A DNA stretch of 49,900 nucleotides from Geitlerinema sp. S16 (GCA_011390275.1 JAABST010000033.1:1-49900), one strand, 5' to 3'; counted from the stretch's first letter, positions 1-9,436 are shown. The notes: generated by a model not told the origin, from the letters alone. Made by a program: numbers and translations.

Positions 1-1816
1 GCTCTACGTCGCACCGGAACGGTTGCTCAGCGATGGGTTTCTCGAACTGCTCGATCGCGTCCGCGATGAAGTCGGGATTGGCGGCTTTGCGATCGATGAA
101 GCCCACTGCGTTTCCGCCTGGGGTCACGACTTTCGCCCCGAATATCGCCAGCTTCGTCTGATTCGCCAACGCTATCCCCAAGTTCCCGTCACCGCGCTGA
201 CCGCCACCGCTACCGATCGCGTCCGCCTCGATATTGTCGATCAGCTCGCCCTGCGATCGCCCTTCGTCCATATCGCCAGCTTCCGCCGTCATAACCTGTT
301 CTACGAAGTCCGCCCGAAAGAAAAACGCGCCACCTACCGCGAAATTTTGACCCGAATTCGTCAAGGTGGCTCAGGCATCATCTACTGCATGAGCCGTCGT
401 CAGGTGGAAGAACTGGCCGCAAAACTGACCGCTGATAACGTCGCCGCATTGCCTTACCATGCGGGTCTTGCGGGAGATGTACGGACGGAAAATCAAACCC
501 GCTTCATTCGCGATGACGTGCAAATCATGGTCGCCACCGTCGCCTTTGGTATGGGCATCGATAAGCCCGATGTGCGGTTCGTAATCCACTACGATTTGCC
601 AAGAAACATCGAGAGCTACTACCAGGAATCAGGGCGTGCCGGTCGCGATGGCGAAGACTCTGACTGCGTGCTGTACTACAGTGCCGGAGATGTGGGCAAG
701 GTTGAATGGTTAATTCAGCAAAAATCGAGCGAAGACGAGCAGCGGGTCGCGCGGCAGCAGTTGCGGCAAATTAGCGACTATGCCGAGAGTACCGAATGTC
801 GCAATACGATCCAGTTGCGCTATTTTGGCGAGCATTTCGACGGCAACTGCGGCAAGTGTGATAACTGTTGCGATCCGAAACCGATCGAGGATTGGACGAT
901 CGAGGCGATGAAGTTTTTATCCTGCGTTGCTCGAACGAAGGAACGGTTTGGGACGAATCATTTAATCAGCGTGCTGCGTGGGTCAAAGTCGCAAAACATT
1001 TTGAAATGGGGTCACGATAAACTTTCGACCTATGGCATTGGAAAAGATCACACGGCAGACGACTGGAAAATGTTGGTGCGATCGCTGCTGCATCAGGGCT
1101 TGGTCTCGGAAACCACCGACGGTTTCCCCATCCTGAAGCTCAATGCGCTGAGTTGGGAAGTGATGAAAAAACAGCGATCGGTGGAAATTGCGATCGCGCC
1201 GAAGCCCAAGCTCGACGAGATCGACGATCGAACCGGTTCCACAATGGCCGGTCAAGCCCTGTTTCAGGAGCTGCGGACGCTGCGAAAAAAACTGGCGACG
1301 GCGCGATCGGTGCCGCCCTACGTTATTTTTGCCGATTCGACCCTACGCTTAATGGCACAGAAAAAGCCCACAACTCTGGATGATTTGGGTCGGATCGCTG
1401 GGGTGGGCGCGTTTAAATTGGATGAATATGGCGAAACGTTTGTAGCCGCAATTCGCGCCCACAGCGAGGACAATGCGGCGGATTTGAGCGGTACGCATCT
1501 GACCACATTAGAGCTATTAAAACAGGGGTTGGATCTCGATCAGATTGCTCGCGATCGCGGCCTTCAGGTGACGACAATCCACGGCCATTTAGCGAAATTA
1601 GTTGAAGCGGGTCAAATTGTGGAGATTGATCCGTACATTGATGCAGAGACGCGATCGCGAATTGAAGCGGCGATCGATCAGGTGGGGATGGATCGCCTAA
1701 CGCCCATTTTTGAAACCTTGAGCGGTACGGTCAGCTATGGCGAAATTCGTTTGGTTTGTGCGGCGCGATCGGTGTCGGGGAACGAAGCCGCAGACCCCAC
1801 CGGTTCGTCACGGTAG
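1..1816 (+). CDS. recQ: ATP-dependent DNA helicase RecQ (5' end missing)
   Basis: 3'-5' DNA helicase of the RecQ family, acting in recombination and replication-fork repair. The window opens inside the gene: the frame is open from base 2 and reads LYVAPERLL, a RecQ core motif, so the TTG at 23 is not the true start and the Walker A part lies upstream. Visible in order: the DEAH box (bases 95-106), the TALTATAT motif, a helicase C-terminal domain with GMGIDKPDVR and YYQESGRAGRDG (motifs V-VI), a zinc-binding cysteine cluster ending CGKCDNCC, the RQC winged-helix region, an HRDC domain around FQELRTLRKKLA, and a C-terminal helix-turn-helix region (TLELLKQGLDLDQIA). This is the full bacterial RecQ architecture. 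The gene ends 11 bp before the convergent bactofilin gene. Identification is very secure. Confidence 0.97.
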   Translation, partial: LYVAPERLLSDGFLELLDRVRDEVGIGGFAIDEAHCVSAWGHDFRPEYRQLRLIRQRYPQVPVTALTATATDRVRLDIVDQLALRSPFVHIASFRRHNLFYEVRPKEKRATYREILTRIRQGGSGIIYCMSRRQVEELAAKLTADNVAALPYHAGLAGDVRTENQTRFIRDDVQIMVATVAFGMGIDKPDVRFVIHYDLPRNIESYYQESGRAGRDGEDSDCVLYYSAGDVGKVEWLIQQKSSEDEQRVARQQLRQISDYAESTECRNTIQLRYFGEHFDGNCGKCDNCCDPKPIEDWTIEAMKFLSCVARTKERFGTNHLISVLRGSKSQNILKWGHDKLSTYGIGKDHTADDWKMLVRSLLHQGLVSETTDGFPILKLNALSWEVMKKQRSVEIAIAPKPKLDEIDDRTGSTMAGQALFQELRTLRKKLATARSVPPYVIFADSTLRLMAQKKPTTLDDLGRIAGVGAFKLDEYGETFVAAIRAHSEDNAADLSGTHLTTLELLKQGLDLDQIARDRGLQVTTIHGHLAKLVEAGQIVEIDPYIDAETRSRIEAAIDQVGMDRLTPIFETLSGTVSYGEIRLVCAARSVSGNEAADPTGSSR

Positions 1817-1826
1817 GGGTTTTAGC

Positions 1827-2264
1827 TTACAGCGATGGACGATCGCCCGACTGCATCGACACCGACTCCGGTAGCTGCAAGTTGCGATCGCTCGGCAACA
1901 GCGTCGGGCTTTCCTCGTCCTGCGTTGAGATATAGCCCAAATAGTACGCACCCTCATCGATCTGAAGCGAATGCGCTATCACATCGCCTTCTAGACGCGC
2001 CGTATGGCTCAGGGTTAACTTGCCGCTGGCAATCACCCGAGCTTTCACCCGACCGTAAACCAAAATATTATGGCCGCGTAGCTCAGATCCTTCGATTGAT
2101 CCTTCTACCGAAATCTCAATATCGCCATTGGCTTCAACATTGCCCCGCACCGTGCCATCAACCCGAAGATCACCCGCCGTTTTCAGGTTCCCATCAAATT
2201 CACTACCCGAACCGAGATAGGTCATGGTCGATTTAGGTGCGGACGATTTACGGTTAAAAAACAT
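1827..2264 (-). CDS. Bactofilin (polymer-forming cytoskeletal protein)
   Basis: 145-residue protein with the bactofilin beta-helix core at about residues 15-115, built from short repeats rich in G, V and I (GDLRVDGTVRGNV, GDIEISVEGSIEGS, GRVKARVIASGKL). Disordered tails flank the core, as is usual for the family. Bactofilins self-assemble into nucleotide-free filaments, often at the membrane, and localise wall enzymes. The start MFFNRKSSAPKST carries a short hydrophobic N-terminus like those used for membrane binding. The M23 peptidase lies about 140 bp upstream on the same strand, and bactofilin-M23 pairs are a recurrent gene neighbourhood in cell-shape systems. A joint role in local peptidoglycan remodelling is inferred from this. 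Confidence 0.92.
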   Translation of the reverse strand: MFFNRKSSAPKSTMTYLGSGSEFDGNLKTAGDLRVDGTVRGNVEANGDIEISVEGSIEGSELRGHNILVYGRVKARVIASGKLTLSHTARLEGDVIAHSLQIDEGAYYLGYISTQDEESPTLLPSDRNLQLPESVSMQSGDRPSL

Positions 2265-2401
2265 AGTCGAAAAACGCCAGGATGACGTGAGAGACGGAGT
2301 ATAGCGGATGTCGAGCGTTGACGAATGGTTGGCTGACGATGGGCTGACTTCTGGCTGACTAGTATATGGCCGTAAGCGATCCGGCGATCGCGATCGCGTC
2401 C

Positions 2402-3304
2402 TTAATCTGACGTGTTGCGAGTGTCTGCGATCGGAGTCGTTCCCGGTTCGAGAAAGTTCTGAGGGTTGATGGGTTTGCCGTTAAGGCGCACTTCGTAATG
2501 GAGGTGTGGCCCTGTCGATCGTCCGGTATTGCCCAAGGCGCCAATGATGTCACCCCGTCCGATCGGATCACCCAACTCAACTCGGATCTCAGACAGATGA
2601 GCGTAGAGCGTCTGATAGCCGTATTCATGCTGGATAGCGATCTGGTTGCCATAGCCGCCGTTATAACCCGCTTCGACGACTTTTCCGGGAGCCGTCGCGA
2701 TCACCGGAGCGCCGTATTCATCGACAAAGTCGAGACCGTTATGAAATTCGCGACTGCCAAACCCGAAAGGATTCGATCGTTTACCAAAGGTTGAGGTCAT
2801 CTCACTCGAATCACCGATCGGTTTACGGCTCGGGATCGCGGCTTCGTAGGCGAGGGTCGCTTCGAGCGCAGGGCGGACATCTGTGGACAGTTGGCGCTTG
2901 AGATAGAGCGCAAGCTGTTGAGCATTGCCCAGTTTGTCGCGCGTGTCGGCCTCAAGCGCCGGGATATCCGTCGCGATCGCGCCGCCACGACCGCTCTCCT
3001 TCAAGACATCCTCCGAGGACATCGTTTCATCCTCGGTTGTTCCCGATCGACGGCGCAGATCCTCAAGATCGCGTTCGAGCGCTTCGATTTGCTCGATGAC
3101 ATTTTCGGCTTGACGATTGAGTTCGGCCTGACGCGCTTGGAGGTTGGCTCGCTGGTAGGCCAAGACGCCGATCATAGTTGCCCCGATCGAGGCGATCGAG
3201 ATCGCCGCTCGGGTTAGCCAGATCGGTTTGAACTGGAGAACCCAAGGATCTTGACCTGTACGGCCTAGCCATAGCGTGTAGTATTCGGGGATGCGGCGCT
3301 TCAT
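2402..3304 (-). CDS. Membrane-anchored M23 family metallopeptidase
   Basis: Peptidoglycan endopeptidase of the LytM/M23 type. The start at 3304 (MKRRIPEYYTLW) is preferred over an upstream start that adds 16 residues. From this start the 300-residue protein has one membrane segment (about residues 31-50), a coiled coil (about 51-86), a linker, and the M23 domain (about 170-290). Zinc ligands are visible as H188 and D192 (HNGLDF) and the HLH motif at 267-269 (GPHLHYE), so it should be catalytically competent, unlike EnvC/NlpD-type activators. The overall layout (TM, coiled coil, M23) resembles periplasmic wall hydrolases partnered with bactofilins, and the bactofilin gene follows directly. It may be co-transcribed with bactofilin. 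Confidence 0.93.
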   Translation of the reverse strand: MKRRIPEYYTLWLGRTGQDPWVLQFKPIWLTRAAISIASIGATMIGVLAYQRANLQARQAELNRQAENVIEQIEALERDLEDLRRRSGTTEDETMSSEDVLKESGRGGAIATDIPALEADTRDKLGNAQQLALYLKRQLSTDVRPALEATLAYEAAIPSRKPIGDSSEMTSTFGKRSNPFGFGSREFHNGLDFVDEYGAPVIATAPGKVVEAGYNGGYGNQIAIQHEYGYQTLYAHLSEIRVELGDPIGRGDIIGALGNTGRSTGPHLHYEVRLNGKPINPQNFLEPGTTPIADTRNTSD

Positions 3305-3474
3305 GGATAGGATGCCCTGGCGAGAAATAAGCGACAACAGGCGACAATGCATGACGCGAGTCTTCTGTATGACGCGAACTCAACAAAATTCAGACCTAAA
3401 GTAACACTAATTTGTGGAAATATTAAATTTTCACTAGGGTTTTACGTATTTTCGGGGATCATAAATCTTTCCGA

Positions 3475-5286
3475 TTATTGGGATTTGAGCCACTCGGGAT
3501 TGGTGACCGGCGATGTGTTAATCTCGTTCGATCGCAGATTAATTTGGGTTTGGGGGAGAGCGATCGTGATGCCCACGCGCTCAAACGCAAATTTGAGGCG
3601 ACGGCGATATTCTCGTTCTACATCCCACTGGGATAGCGGTATGGTTTGAATCCACTGCAAGATTTCAACGCCGCGATCGTCGAGCTTCTCGACACCAATG
3701 AGTACGACGGGATCAAGGACTCGATCGCGCCAATCCGGGTCTGCCTGCATCGCTGCACTGACCTCGCGCATGAGCTGCATCGCCTTCGCTGGATCGTGTT
3801 CCCGGTCAATCCGCACCCGAAAATCAACGCGAGACCAATCCTTGGTCAGGTTGTGAACGTAAGCGATTTGGTTATTGGGAATAACGCTGAGACGGCCTCC
3901 ATCGCCGCGAATTTTCGTCACGCGCAACCCAACTTCCTCCACAAACCCAAACGTAATTCCCACATCAATCACATCGCCAACCGCAAATTGGTCTTCCCAT
4001 AAAATGAGGACGCCAGTGGTGAAATCCTTAATCAAATTTTGAAAGACCACGGCAAGGGCAGCCCCAAACACCCCTGCTCCAGCCAAAACTGACCCTGGGG
4101 AAAACGGCTGCAAGCTCAAAAAGACGACCAGTCCGATAATCGCCGTCAGGAGACGCACCAAGCCGGATAGTGCCGTCGATAGGGTCGGAATTCGTTGTGA
4201 TGCTCGTTTGGACGCGTTGTCGGTCAATGCCTGCCGATCGGCCCAGACCTCTAGACTGCGGCTGATAAACATATCGGCGATCCGATTCATCAAGCGGACA
4301 CCCAAGATAATCAGCGCAAGCTGTAACGGAAATCCGAGCAACCAGCCAGCGATTTGGCGGGTGGCTGCAAACTGTGACAAGATCGTGACGGCTCCACCGA
4401 GCCACACTACGGCTTCGGCGATGGTCACAAGATTGCTCAACAGTCGGTACAGTTGTCGTCGCTGCTTGGGCGAAGCGTGTAATGTGGCTTCCTCCATCTG
4501 GCCGGGTAGCGGACAGGCCGGGGCTTTTTTCAGGCGGTCTTCATAATGATCAAAGACTTTTGAGAGGTTGTATAGGCCAATGCCGATCGCAATGGTGATC
4601 AGACCCGCCCCGATCGCAATCCAACGACGACGATTCTGTGCCTCGGGCTTACGTGCTTCGTAGGCGGTCGTGAACGAGGTTTGGAGATCTTTTTGCCAGT
4701 CTTGCGCGAGCTGATCGGCGGGTTGGCGGGCAAGGCGAGCATCCGTATCGGTCACCGTTAGCACCACGCGAGGCGAGAGTTCCACGTCGTCGGCGGCGAT
4801 TAAAACGGGCTGATTGGCAATCTGGTCGATCGTGATCGTAAAACTGTCGGGATCAAACCCCAGATCCAAAATGGTCTCAATATCCGCTTCGATGCTGCGG
4901 GCGCGTCGTTCAACGGGTCGCAGATCGAGGGATTCCGCTTCGGTCGGTGTGCGAATGGCGGTGATGAGGATTGAAGTAGATTGACCATCGATCGCGATCG
5001 GTAAATATTCGAGGTCGTCGCTTTCTCTTACGGGAGAACCGATCGGAGTCTTTAAGACCTGTAAGTTAAACGAAATGTCAAATGCACTCAGGGGCGAGGC
5101 GGTCGCGGGACTCCATAGCGCGGTGATTCCGACCAACACGAGAGAGAGAACGCCGAGCAGAAGCGATCGAGACCGCGATCGGGTCTCACCTCCCCATTGT
5201 TTCCCAAACTGGAACCGTTGGATCGCGAGCCGGTTCTGGATTGCACGCTGTGTCTGAATCCAAAGACGGCTTGACGCCTGAAACAT
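3475..5286 (-). CDS. Mechanosensitive ion channel, MscS family
   Basis: 603-residue inner-membrane channel that should open under membrane tension to release osmolytes. The N-terminus has a hydrophobic export segment (about residues 40-65). A periplasmic domain of about 150 residues follows, then several membrane segments (the first near WIAIGAGLITIAIGIGLY). The pore-lining helix is rich in G and A (AGAGVFGAALAVVFQNL) and leads into the family signature FTTGVLILWEDQFAVGD, followed by the beta domain and the C-terminal alpha/beta vestibule. It is about twice the length of E. coli MscS, as is common for cyanobacterial paralogues with an added N-terminal domain. It sits alone between two spacers. 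The family is certain; the specific paralogue is not. Confidence 0.95.
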   Translation of the reverse strand: MFQASSRLWIQTQRAIQNRLAIQRFQFGKQWGGETRSRSRSLLLGVLSLVLVGITALWSPATASPLSAFDISFNLQVLKTPIGSPVRESDDLEYLPIAIDGQSTSILITAIRTPTEAESLDLRPVERRARSIEADIETILDLGFDPDSFTITIDQIANQPVLIAADDVELSPRVVLTVTDTDARLARQPADQLAQDWQKDLQTSFTTAYEARKPEAQNRRRWIAIGAGLITIAIGIGLYNLSKVFDHYEDRLKKAPACPLPGQMEEATLHASPKQRRQLYRLLSNLVTIAEAVVWLGGAVTILSQFAATRQIAGWLLGFPLQLALIILGVRLMNRIADMFISRSLEVWADRQALTDNASKRASQRIPTLSTALSGLVRLLTAIIGLVVFLSLQPFSPGSVLAGAGVFGAALAVVFQNLIKDFTTGVLILWEDQFAVGDVIDVGITFGFVEEVGLRVTKIRGDGGRLSVIPNNQIAYVHNLTKDWSRVDFRVRIDREHDPAKAMQLMREVSAAMQADPDWRDRVLDPVVLIGVEKLDDRGVEILQWIQTIPLSQWDVEREYRRRLKFAFERVGITIALPQTQINLRSNEINTSPVTNPEWLKSQ

Positions 5287-5360
5287 AATGGCAAAGCCCT
5301 TGTGTTTGATTTTGTGGTCAATAATTCTAAGCTAACGTACTTTTTCTGTGCGAATAGTGC

Positions 5361-5403
5361 CAAATAAACAAGCCCCCGATCTTTTAAAGATCGAGAGGCT
5401 TGT
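5361..5403 (-). terminator. Rho-independent terminator downstream of leuA
   Basis: A long stem (ACAAGCC...GATCTTT paired with AAAGATC...GGCTTGT, two internal mismatched bases) is followed on the minus strand by the T-rich stretch TTTATTTGG. It lies about 180 bp past the leuA stop codon and before the MscS gene, so it should end leuA transcription. Confidence 0.75.
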
Positions 5404-5582
5404 CATTAATATGACCGCAATATGATCGTGATGTAACGGTGTGACTACGATGTAAATACGCTGTGGTTAGGGTGTGGCTGCGATCTGGATCTGGATTTGG
5501 ATCTGTATTCCGAAGCCAATGTTCGGACGTGATTCGTGCAAGAGGTCTAATGTCTCCGGGGTCGAAGCACTGATCTGAAGAG
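5404..5582. repeat. Spacer with 6-bp tandem repeat 3' of leuA
   Basis: Between the terminator and leuA there is no gene. At 5482-5505 the hexamer GATCTG occurs four times in tandem, with one copy GATTTG. It lies in the likely 3' untranslated region of leuA. Confidence 0.6.
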
Positions 5583-7187
5583 TTAAATCTTCGCGACCTC
5601 TTTTTGAGTCGCAGCCGTGGGCGCAGTTAGCGCCCCGTACAGGCGATTGATCGCATTCACGTAGGCTTGAGCCGAGGCCACAATGACATCCGTATTCGCG
5701 GCATGACCGGAAAAAATCCGCCCTTCATAGCGTAAACGCACCGTCACTTCGCCCAGAGCATCGATTCCCGCCGTCACGGATTGCACCGTGTATTCGATGA
5801 GTTCGTAGGGCAAATCGACAATCTGATCGATCGCGCGATAGGTCGCATCGACGGGGCCAGTACCGATCGCAGCGTCCGTAACCTCCTCACCATTCGGTGT
5901 CCGAATCGTGATGGTGGCGGTCGATTTGGCATGGTTACCGCAGGAGACCTGCACATGCTCCACGCGGTAGAGTTCCGGCGGCTGCTGGATTTGATCGTTG
6001 ACGATCGATTCGAGATCCCAATCAGTGATTTCTTTCTTCTGGTCGGCAAACTTCTTGAAGTTCAAAAAAGCATTGTTTAGCTCGGTGTCTGACAGCTCAA
6101 AGCCCAGCTCTTTCAAGCGACTTTGGAAGGCATGGCGACCGGAGAGCTTCCCAAGGACGATTTGGTTTTCCTGGAGGCCGATCGACTCGGCGTCCATAAT
6201 CTCGTAGGTTTGCTTGTTTTTGAGCACGCCGTCTTGGTGGATGCCCGACTCGTGGGCGAAGGCATTGGCGCCAACGATCGCCTTGTTGGGTTGGACAAAC
6301 ATCCCCGTGAGGCTGGAAACCAGACGCGAGGTTTTGTAAATTTGGCGCGTATCAATGTTGGTGAGCGGTTCTTCGGAGTCCACCGGGCGACCCAGCGCCG
6401 GATTGTAGAAAGCACGGCGGACGTGTAGCGCCATGACCAGCTCTTCGAGTGCCGCATTGCCTGCCCGTTCGCCAATGCCGTTAATCGTGCATTCGAGCTG
6501 ACGCGCTCCATTTTCGATCGCGGACAGGAAGTTGGCGACGGCTAGCCCGAGATCATTGTGGCCGTGGACGGAAATAACGGCGCGATCAATATTCGGCACA
6601 TATTGCTTGATGCCGCGAATCAGGCCGCCAAATTCGGACGGGGTGGTATAGCCGACGGTATCGGGGATGTTAACGGTGGTCGCGCCCGCTGCGATCGCCG
6701 CTTCGAGGACTTCGTAGAGAAATTCGGGATCGGATCGTCCGGCATCTTCCGGCGAAAATTCCACATCGTCGGTAAAACTTTTGGCGTAGGCCACCATTTC
6801 CGGCACGATCGCCAGGACATCCTTACGGCTCTTGCGGAGTTTGTATTCCAGGTGAATATCCGAGGTGGCGATAAACGTGTGAATGCGTCCCTTCGCCGCT
6901 GGTGCGAGAGCCTTGCCTGCCGCCTCGATATCTTTTTTCGAGGCACGCGCCAAACCGCAAATGGTCGGCCCGGTTTCTGTACCAACCTGGTCGGCGATGC
7001 GTTGAACTGCTTCAAAGTCACCGGGGCTGGCGAACGGAAACCCCGCTTCAATCACGTCCACTCCCAGTCGAGCAAGCTGACGGGCGATCGTTAGCTTTTC
7101 ATCTTGATTTAACGTTGCGCCGGGAGATTGTTCTCCGTCTCGCAGGGTTGTATCAAAGATAATGATGCGCTCGGTTGGACTGGTCAT
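5583..7187 (-). CDS. leuA: 2-isopropylmalate synthase
   Basis: Catalyses the first committed step of leucine synthesis, condensing acetyl-CoA with 2-oxoisovalerate. At 534 residues it has the expected bacterial length. The TIM-barrel HMGL domain begins [15 protein letters not shown] (D and R of the metal and substrate site), contains [12 protein letters not shown] (metal-binding histidines) and GIGERAGN. The C-terminal third (from about residue 390) is the LeuA allosteric domain that senses leucine. The ATG at 7187 is preceded on the minus strand by GGAGG 12 nt upstream. A deleted tnpB-type element begins only 91 bp upstream and occupies what would normally be promoter DNA. leuD is 18 kb away, so the pathway is dispersed. 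Confidence 0.98.
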   Translation of the reverse strand: MTSPTERIIIFDTTLRDGEQSPGATLNQDEKLTIARQLARLGVDVIEAGFPFASPGDFEAVQRIADQVGTETGPTICGLARASKKDIEAAGKALAPAAKGRIHTFIATSDIHLEYKLRKSRKDVLAIVPEMVAYAKSFTDDVEFSPEDAGRSDPEFLYEVLEAAIAAGATTVNIPDTVGYTTPSEFGGLIRGIKQYVPNIDRAVISVHGHNDLGLAVANFLSAIENGARQLECTINGIGERAGNAALEELVMALHVRRAFYNPALGRPVDSEEPLTNIDTRQIYKTSRLVSSLTGMFVQPNKAIVGANAFAHESGIHQDGVLKNKQTYEIMDAESIGLQENQIVLGKLSGRHAFQSRLKELGFELSDTELNNAFLNFKKFADQKKEITDWDLESIVNDQIQQPPELYRVEHVQVSCGNHAKSTATITIRTPNGEEVTDAAIGTGPVDATYRAIDQIVDLPYELIEYTVQSVTAGIDALGEVTVRLRYEGRIFSGHAANTDVIVASAQAYVNAINRLYGALTAPTAATQKEVAKI

Positions 7188-7199
7188 GGTGTTGCGTTA

Positions 7200-7255
7200 C
7201 CTCCGGTCGGTTTGGGGGGAGTTGGCATTGGGATACCTCCCAGTTGAATACTGGG
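7200..7255 (-). promoter_or_regulatory. leuA leader: Shine-Dalgarno and small hairpin
   Basis: On the minus strand, GGAGG (7204-7200) lies 12 nt before the leuA ATG. Just upstream, the perfect dyad CCCAGT-ATTCA-ACTGGG (7255-7239) can form a small hairpin in the leader RNA. It lies between the transposon remnant's right end and the ribosome site. Whether it regulates leuA is unknown. Confidence 0.5.
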
Positions 7256-7277
7256 AAAGCCAAGGAATATTACAAGT

Positions 7278-7654
7278 TTGACATCCTCCCCGCTCTAAAG
7301 AGACGGGGATTCCTCGCCAAGCGACACCAAAAAAGGAGCCGACTTTGAATGGGGTTTACGCTTCACAGGCTGCCGCTGGCTGGGCTTCTGCAATCCTCCA
7401 CGTACGTTTTAAGTCTCCGAGTGTCCCCCGGCGACTGATTCAATATTCTGCTCTTGACTGTTTTGCTTCCAGGTTGGACTTTAGACCATTGCCCTTACAG
7501 CTTTCTCTACGTCTGCTCTCACCGTAGCTGTTTCAACGTGTCTTGAGCCTAGAGGGGGTTTATGTATTCGCCAATAACATTATACAAAAAAGCCGTCCTA
7601 GATTTGGACTGAGCTTGTCGAAGTCAGGACGGGGCTTTAGACCCAGTTTTTTTG
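7278..7654 (-). mobile_element. Deleted, non-coding derivative of an IS200/IS605-type tnpB element
   Basis: Read on the minus strand, this 377-bp element has the same ends as the intact tnpB element at 20044-21397. The left end starts CAAAAAAA right after TTAC and carries GGGTCTAAAGCCCCGTCC. The right end has the hairpin GGAATCCCCG...CGGGGAGGATGTCAA. The interior has lost nearly all of tnpB, but a segment of roughly 90-150 bp matching the 3' end of the gene survives (CGCCGGGGGACACTCGGAG, then GTGGAGGATTGCAGAAG). That is the part that in TnpB systems is processed into the guide (omega) RNA. The left-end hairpin is enlarged by an insert containing GACTTCGACAAGCTCAGTCC. No open frame remains, so any movement would need TnpA supplied elsewhere. 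It starts 91 bp upstream of leuA. Confidence 0.85.
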
Positions 7655-7760
7655 GTAAAACAGTCTTGATTCAGACGGCGTCGCCCGGTTTTATCCAGCG
7701 ATCGAAACGATACAAAAACGCATGAATTCGGATTGACTTGTTCTTGCCCCTAGGCGATCG

Positions 7761-8090
7761 CTAGCGTGATTCCCAGAGCTTATTTTCGAGATCGCGGACT
7801 TGCCGTTCTAGTCGATCAATCCGACCCCGTAGCTCATCCATTTCGGCCTGACGTGGAACCCCAAGATCTTGCAGGGTATTACGAATCTGCCGTTCAAATT
7901 GCTGTTCCCAGTTGCCTTGCTCGGCTTTGAGATTTTCGATCGCGTCGTTGACAAACGCTTTTGCCCCCTCCGCGTCCAATTCACCCGTTTCGACCAGCCG
8001 ATCGCTCGCTTCTCGTAGGCGATCGGCGACCAGTGATGTCGTCCCAAGACCAAGAATCAAGAGCTGTTGAATAATGTTTTGATTTTCCAT
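7761..8090 (-). CDS. Phasin-like / coiled-coil protein
   Basis: Small protein of about 109 residues. The start may be the ATG at 8090 (MENQNIIQQLLIL) or a GTG nine bases upstream; neither has a clear ribosome site. The N-terminus is a hydrophobic helix (IIQQLLILGLGTTSLVADRL), the middle is acidic and helical, and the end is a strong coiled coil (MDELRGRIDRLERQVRDLENKL). This layout resembles PhaI/PhaF-like phasin-family proteins and is common in cyanobacteria as short conserved hypotheticals. A link to polyhydroxyalkanoate granules is only suggested by the fold; no PHA synthase gene is nearby. It is a single-gene unit. Confidence 0.7.
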   Translation of the reverse strand: MENQNIIQQLLILGLGTTSLVADRLREASDRLVETGELDAEGAKAFVNDAIENLKAEQGNWEQQFERQIRNTLQDLGVPRQAEMDELRGRIDRLERQVRDLENKLWESR

Positions 8091-8409
8091 GGAGTCCACA
8101 GGGTAGGCGAAGAATACCGCACACGTACGGCTAAAAACGTGAGGACGCAGACCGAACGATCAATCACATCTCGTTCCGGCGGTGATCCGTCATGTTGATC
8201 GATTATCAATATAGAAGTGCGTTACTTTCGATCGTAACCTCCGATCGCCGTGTTCGTGAATCAGAACATGGACGCGAAAACCGTCTACTAGCACGACTAT
8301 TAGAATTTCGCTCGCCTCCAACACTCAGCGCCAATTTTCGAGAGTGTTGAGATGGGTTGTCGAGATTGAGGCGAAGATTGAGATCGAGATCCCATGAAGC
8401 GACGGAGCA
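8091..8409. other. Non-coding spacer
   Basis: No convincing gene. It holds two small dyads, GTTAC-8 nt-GTAAC at 8221-8238 and TGTTC-8 nt-GAACA near 8250-8268, that could be binding sites or chance. Confidence 0.4.
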
Positions 8410-9018
8410 TTATTCCGATCTCGGCGGCGTAACGATCGGCTCACTGGAAAGACGAGCAATCGCCCGCAGATTTTGACAGCGCATAATTTCGGTAAATTCG
8501 AGCGACGAACGACCTTCTAGCTCCGCCGCATGTTCGATCGCTTGGATCAGCGACAAAGCAGCCGTTTCTGCGCCATATCCTCGGCGTTGGGCGATACTCA
8601 CCGCCGCTTCATCGGCACTAATATCCTGATCTGAGCTTTGATTGCGCCGCCACACCTGACGCGCCGCAAATGCCGTCAAACTCCCGGCAGCAACGATCCC
8701 CAGCGGGTCGCCCTGCATCGTTTCTGCGATCGTCGCGATCGTCCCCGCGATCGCCGCCCCCCGATATAAATCCCACTTAAACCAGCGAATCCCCGTCACC
8801 CACATCACCGTCCGCAACATCAGCAAATCACGTTCAGCACGGGAAAGCTGTCTCCAGTGACGGAGATTGAAATACACCTTGCGCGATCGCTGCCAAGGAT
8901 AGGGAAAGGGTGCTTCGATCGTCATCGGGCGATCGGCCTTCGCAATTAACTTCACCAGCATCCGCCCAGAGACAGGCATCAGGTCGCGCAGGTATTCAAT
9001 TTCTTTAGCGACGTTCAT
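8410..9018 (-). CDS. DUF3318 domain-containing protein
   Basis: Cyanobacterial protein of unknown function, 202 residues from the ATG at 9018 (MNVAKEIEYLRDLMP). The longer open frame upstream is rejected because it runs through a 12-bp tandem repeat. The N-terminal half contains LMPVSGRMLVKLI and a basic segment with RSRKVYFNLRHWRQL. A weakly hydrophobic stretch follows (GAAIAGTIATIAETM), then a helical C-terminus (AAVSIAQRRGYGAETAALSLIQAIE). The pattern matches the DUF3318 family as I know it. No catalytic motif is visible and the neighbours do not suggest a role. Confidence 0.72.
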   Translation of the reverse strand: MNVAKEIEYLRDLMPVSGRMLVKLIAKADRPMTIEAPFPYPWQRSRKVYFNLRHWRQLSRAERDLLMLRTVMWVTGIRWFKWDLYRGAAIAGTIATIAETMQGDPLGIVAAGSLTAFAARQVWRRNQSSDQDISADEAAVSIAQRRGYGAETAALSLIQAIEHAAELEGRSSLEFTEIMRCQNLRAIARLSSEPIVTPPRSE

Positions 9019-9436
9019 AGGTGACGTACCCAGAAAGCAAGACAGAAAGCAAGACAGAACGTACGATCGTGGGCGCAAGGCTCGGTCAGTCTGCCCGAGG
9101 GATACACCACAGCGGCAGCAATGGGATTAATGATAGACCGGAGCGCCAGCGGGCGGGCGCAAATTCCTACACACTTTTGCACACTTGGCATAGTTTATTT
9201 CGAGACTCTGCCGGACTCTGCCGGAGGAAGCCGCCGGTGAATGCTGGGAAAATATCGGGTCAGCGGCACGGAATCGTAGTCAAGGCGTCAGGAAGAATCA
9301 GGCTATAACAAGAGTGCATACGGTGTGGCGATTATTTAGCGTTTTATAGCTAGCGATAGCGACATAGCTGCATAGTAGTTCTACGGGAGTTCTACGGGAT
9401 CACCCACTGTTTTAGAAACGTTTTAGAGGCCGTGTC
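9019..9436. repeat. Spacer with three short tandem duplications
   Basis: No gene is supported. Three perfect head-to-tail duplications occur: CAGAAAGCAAGA twice at 9031-9054, GACTCTGCCG twice at 9204-9223, and AGTTCTACGGG twice at 9377-9398. The divergent promoters for the DUF3318 gene and the small cysteine-rich gene must lie here but are not clear by eye. Confidence 0.7.

Noticed and set aside
7345..7725. Short frames inside the transposon relic
   Set aside because: They run antisense to the degraded tnpB remnant or across its left end.
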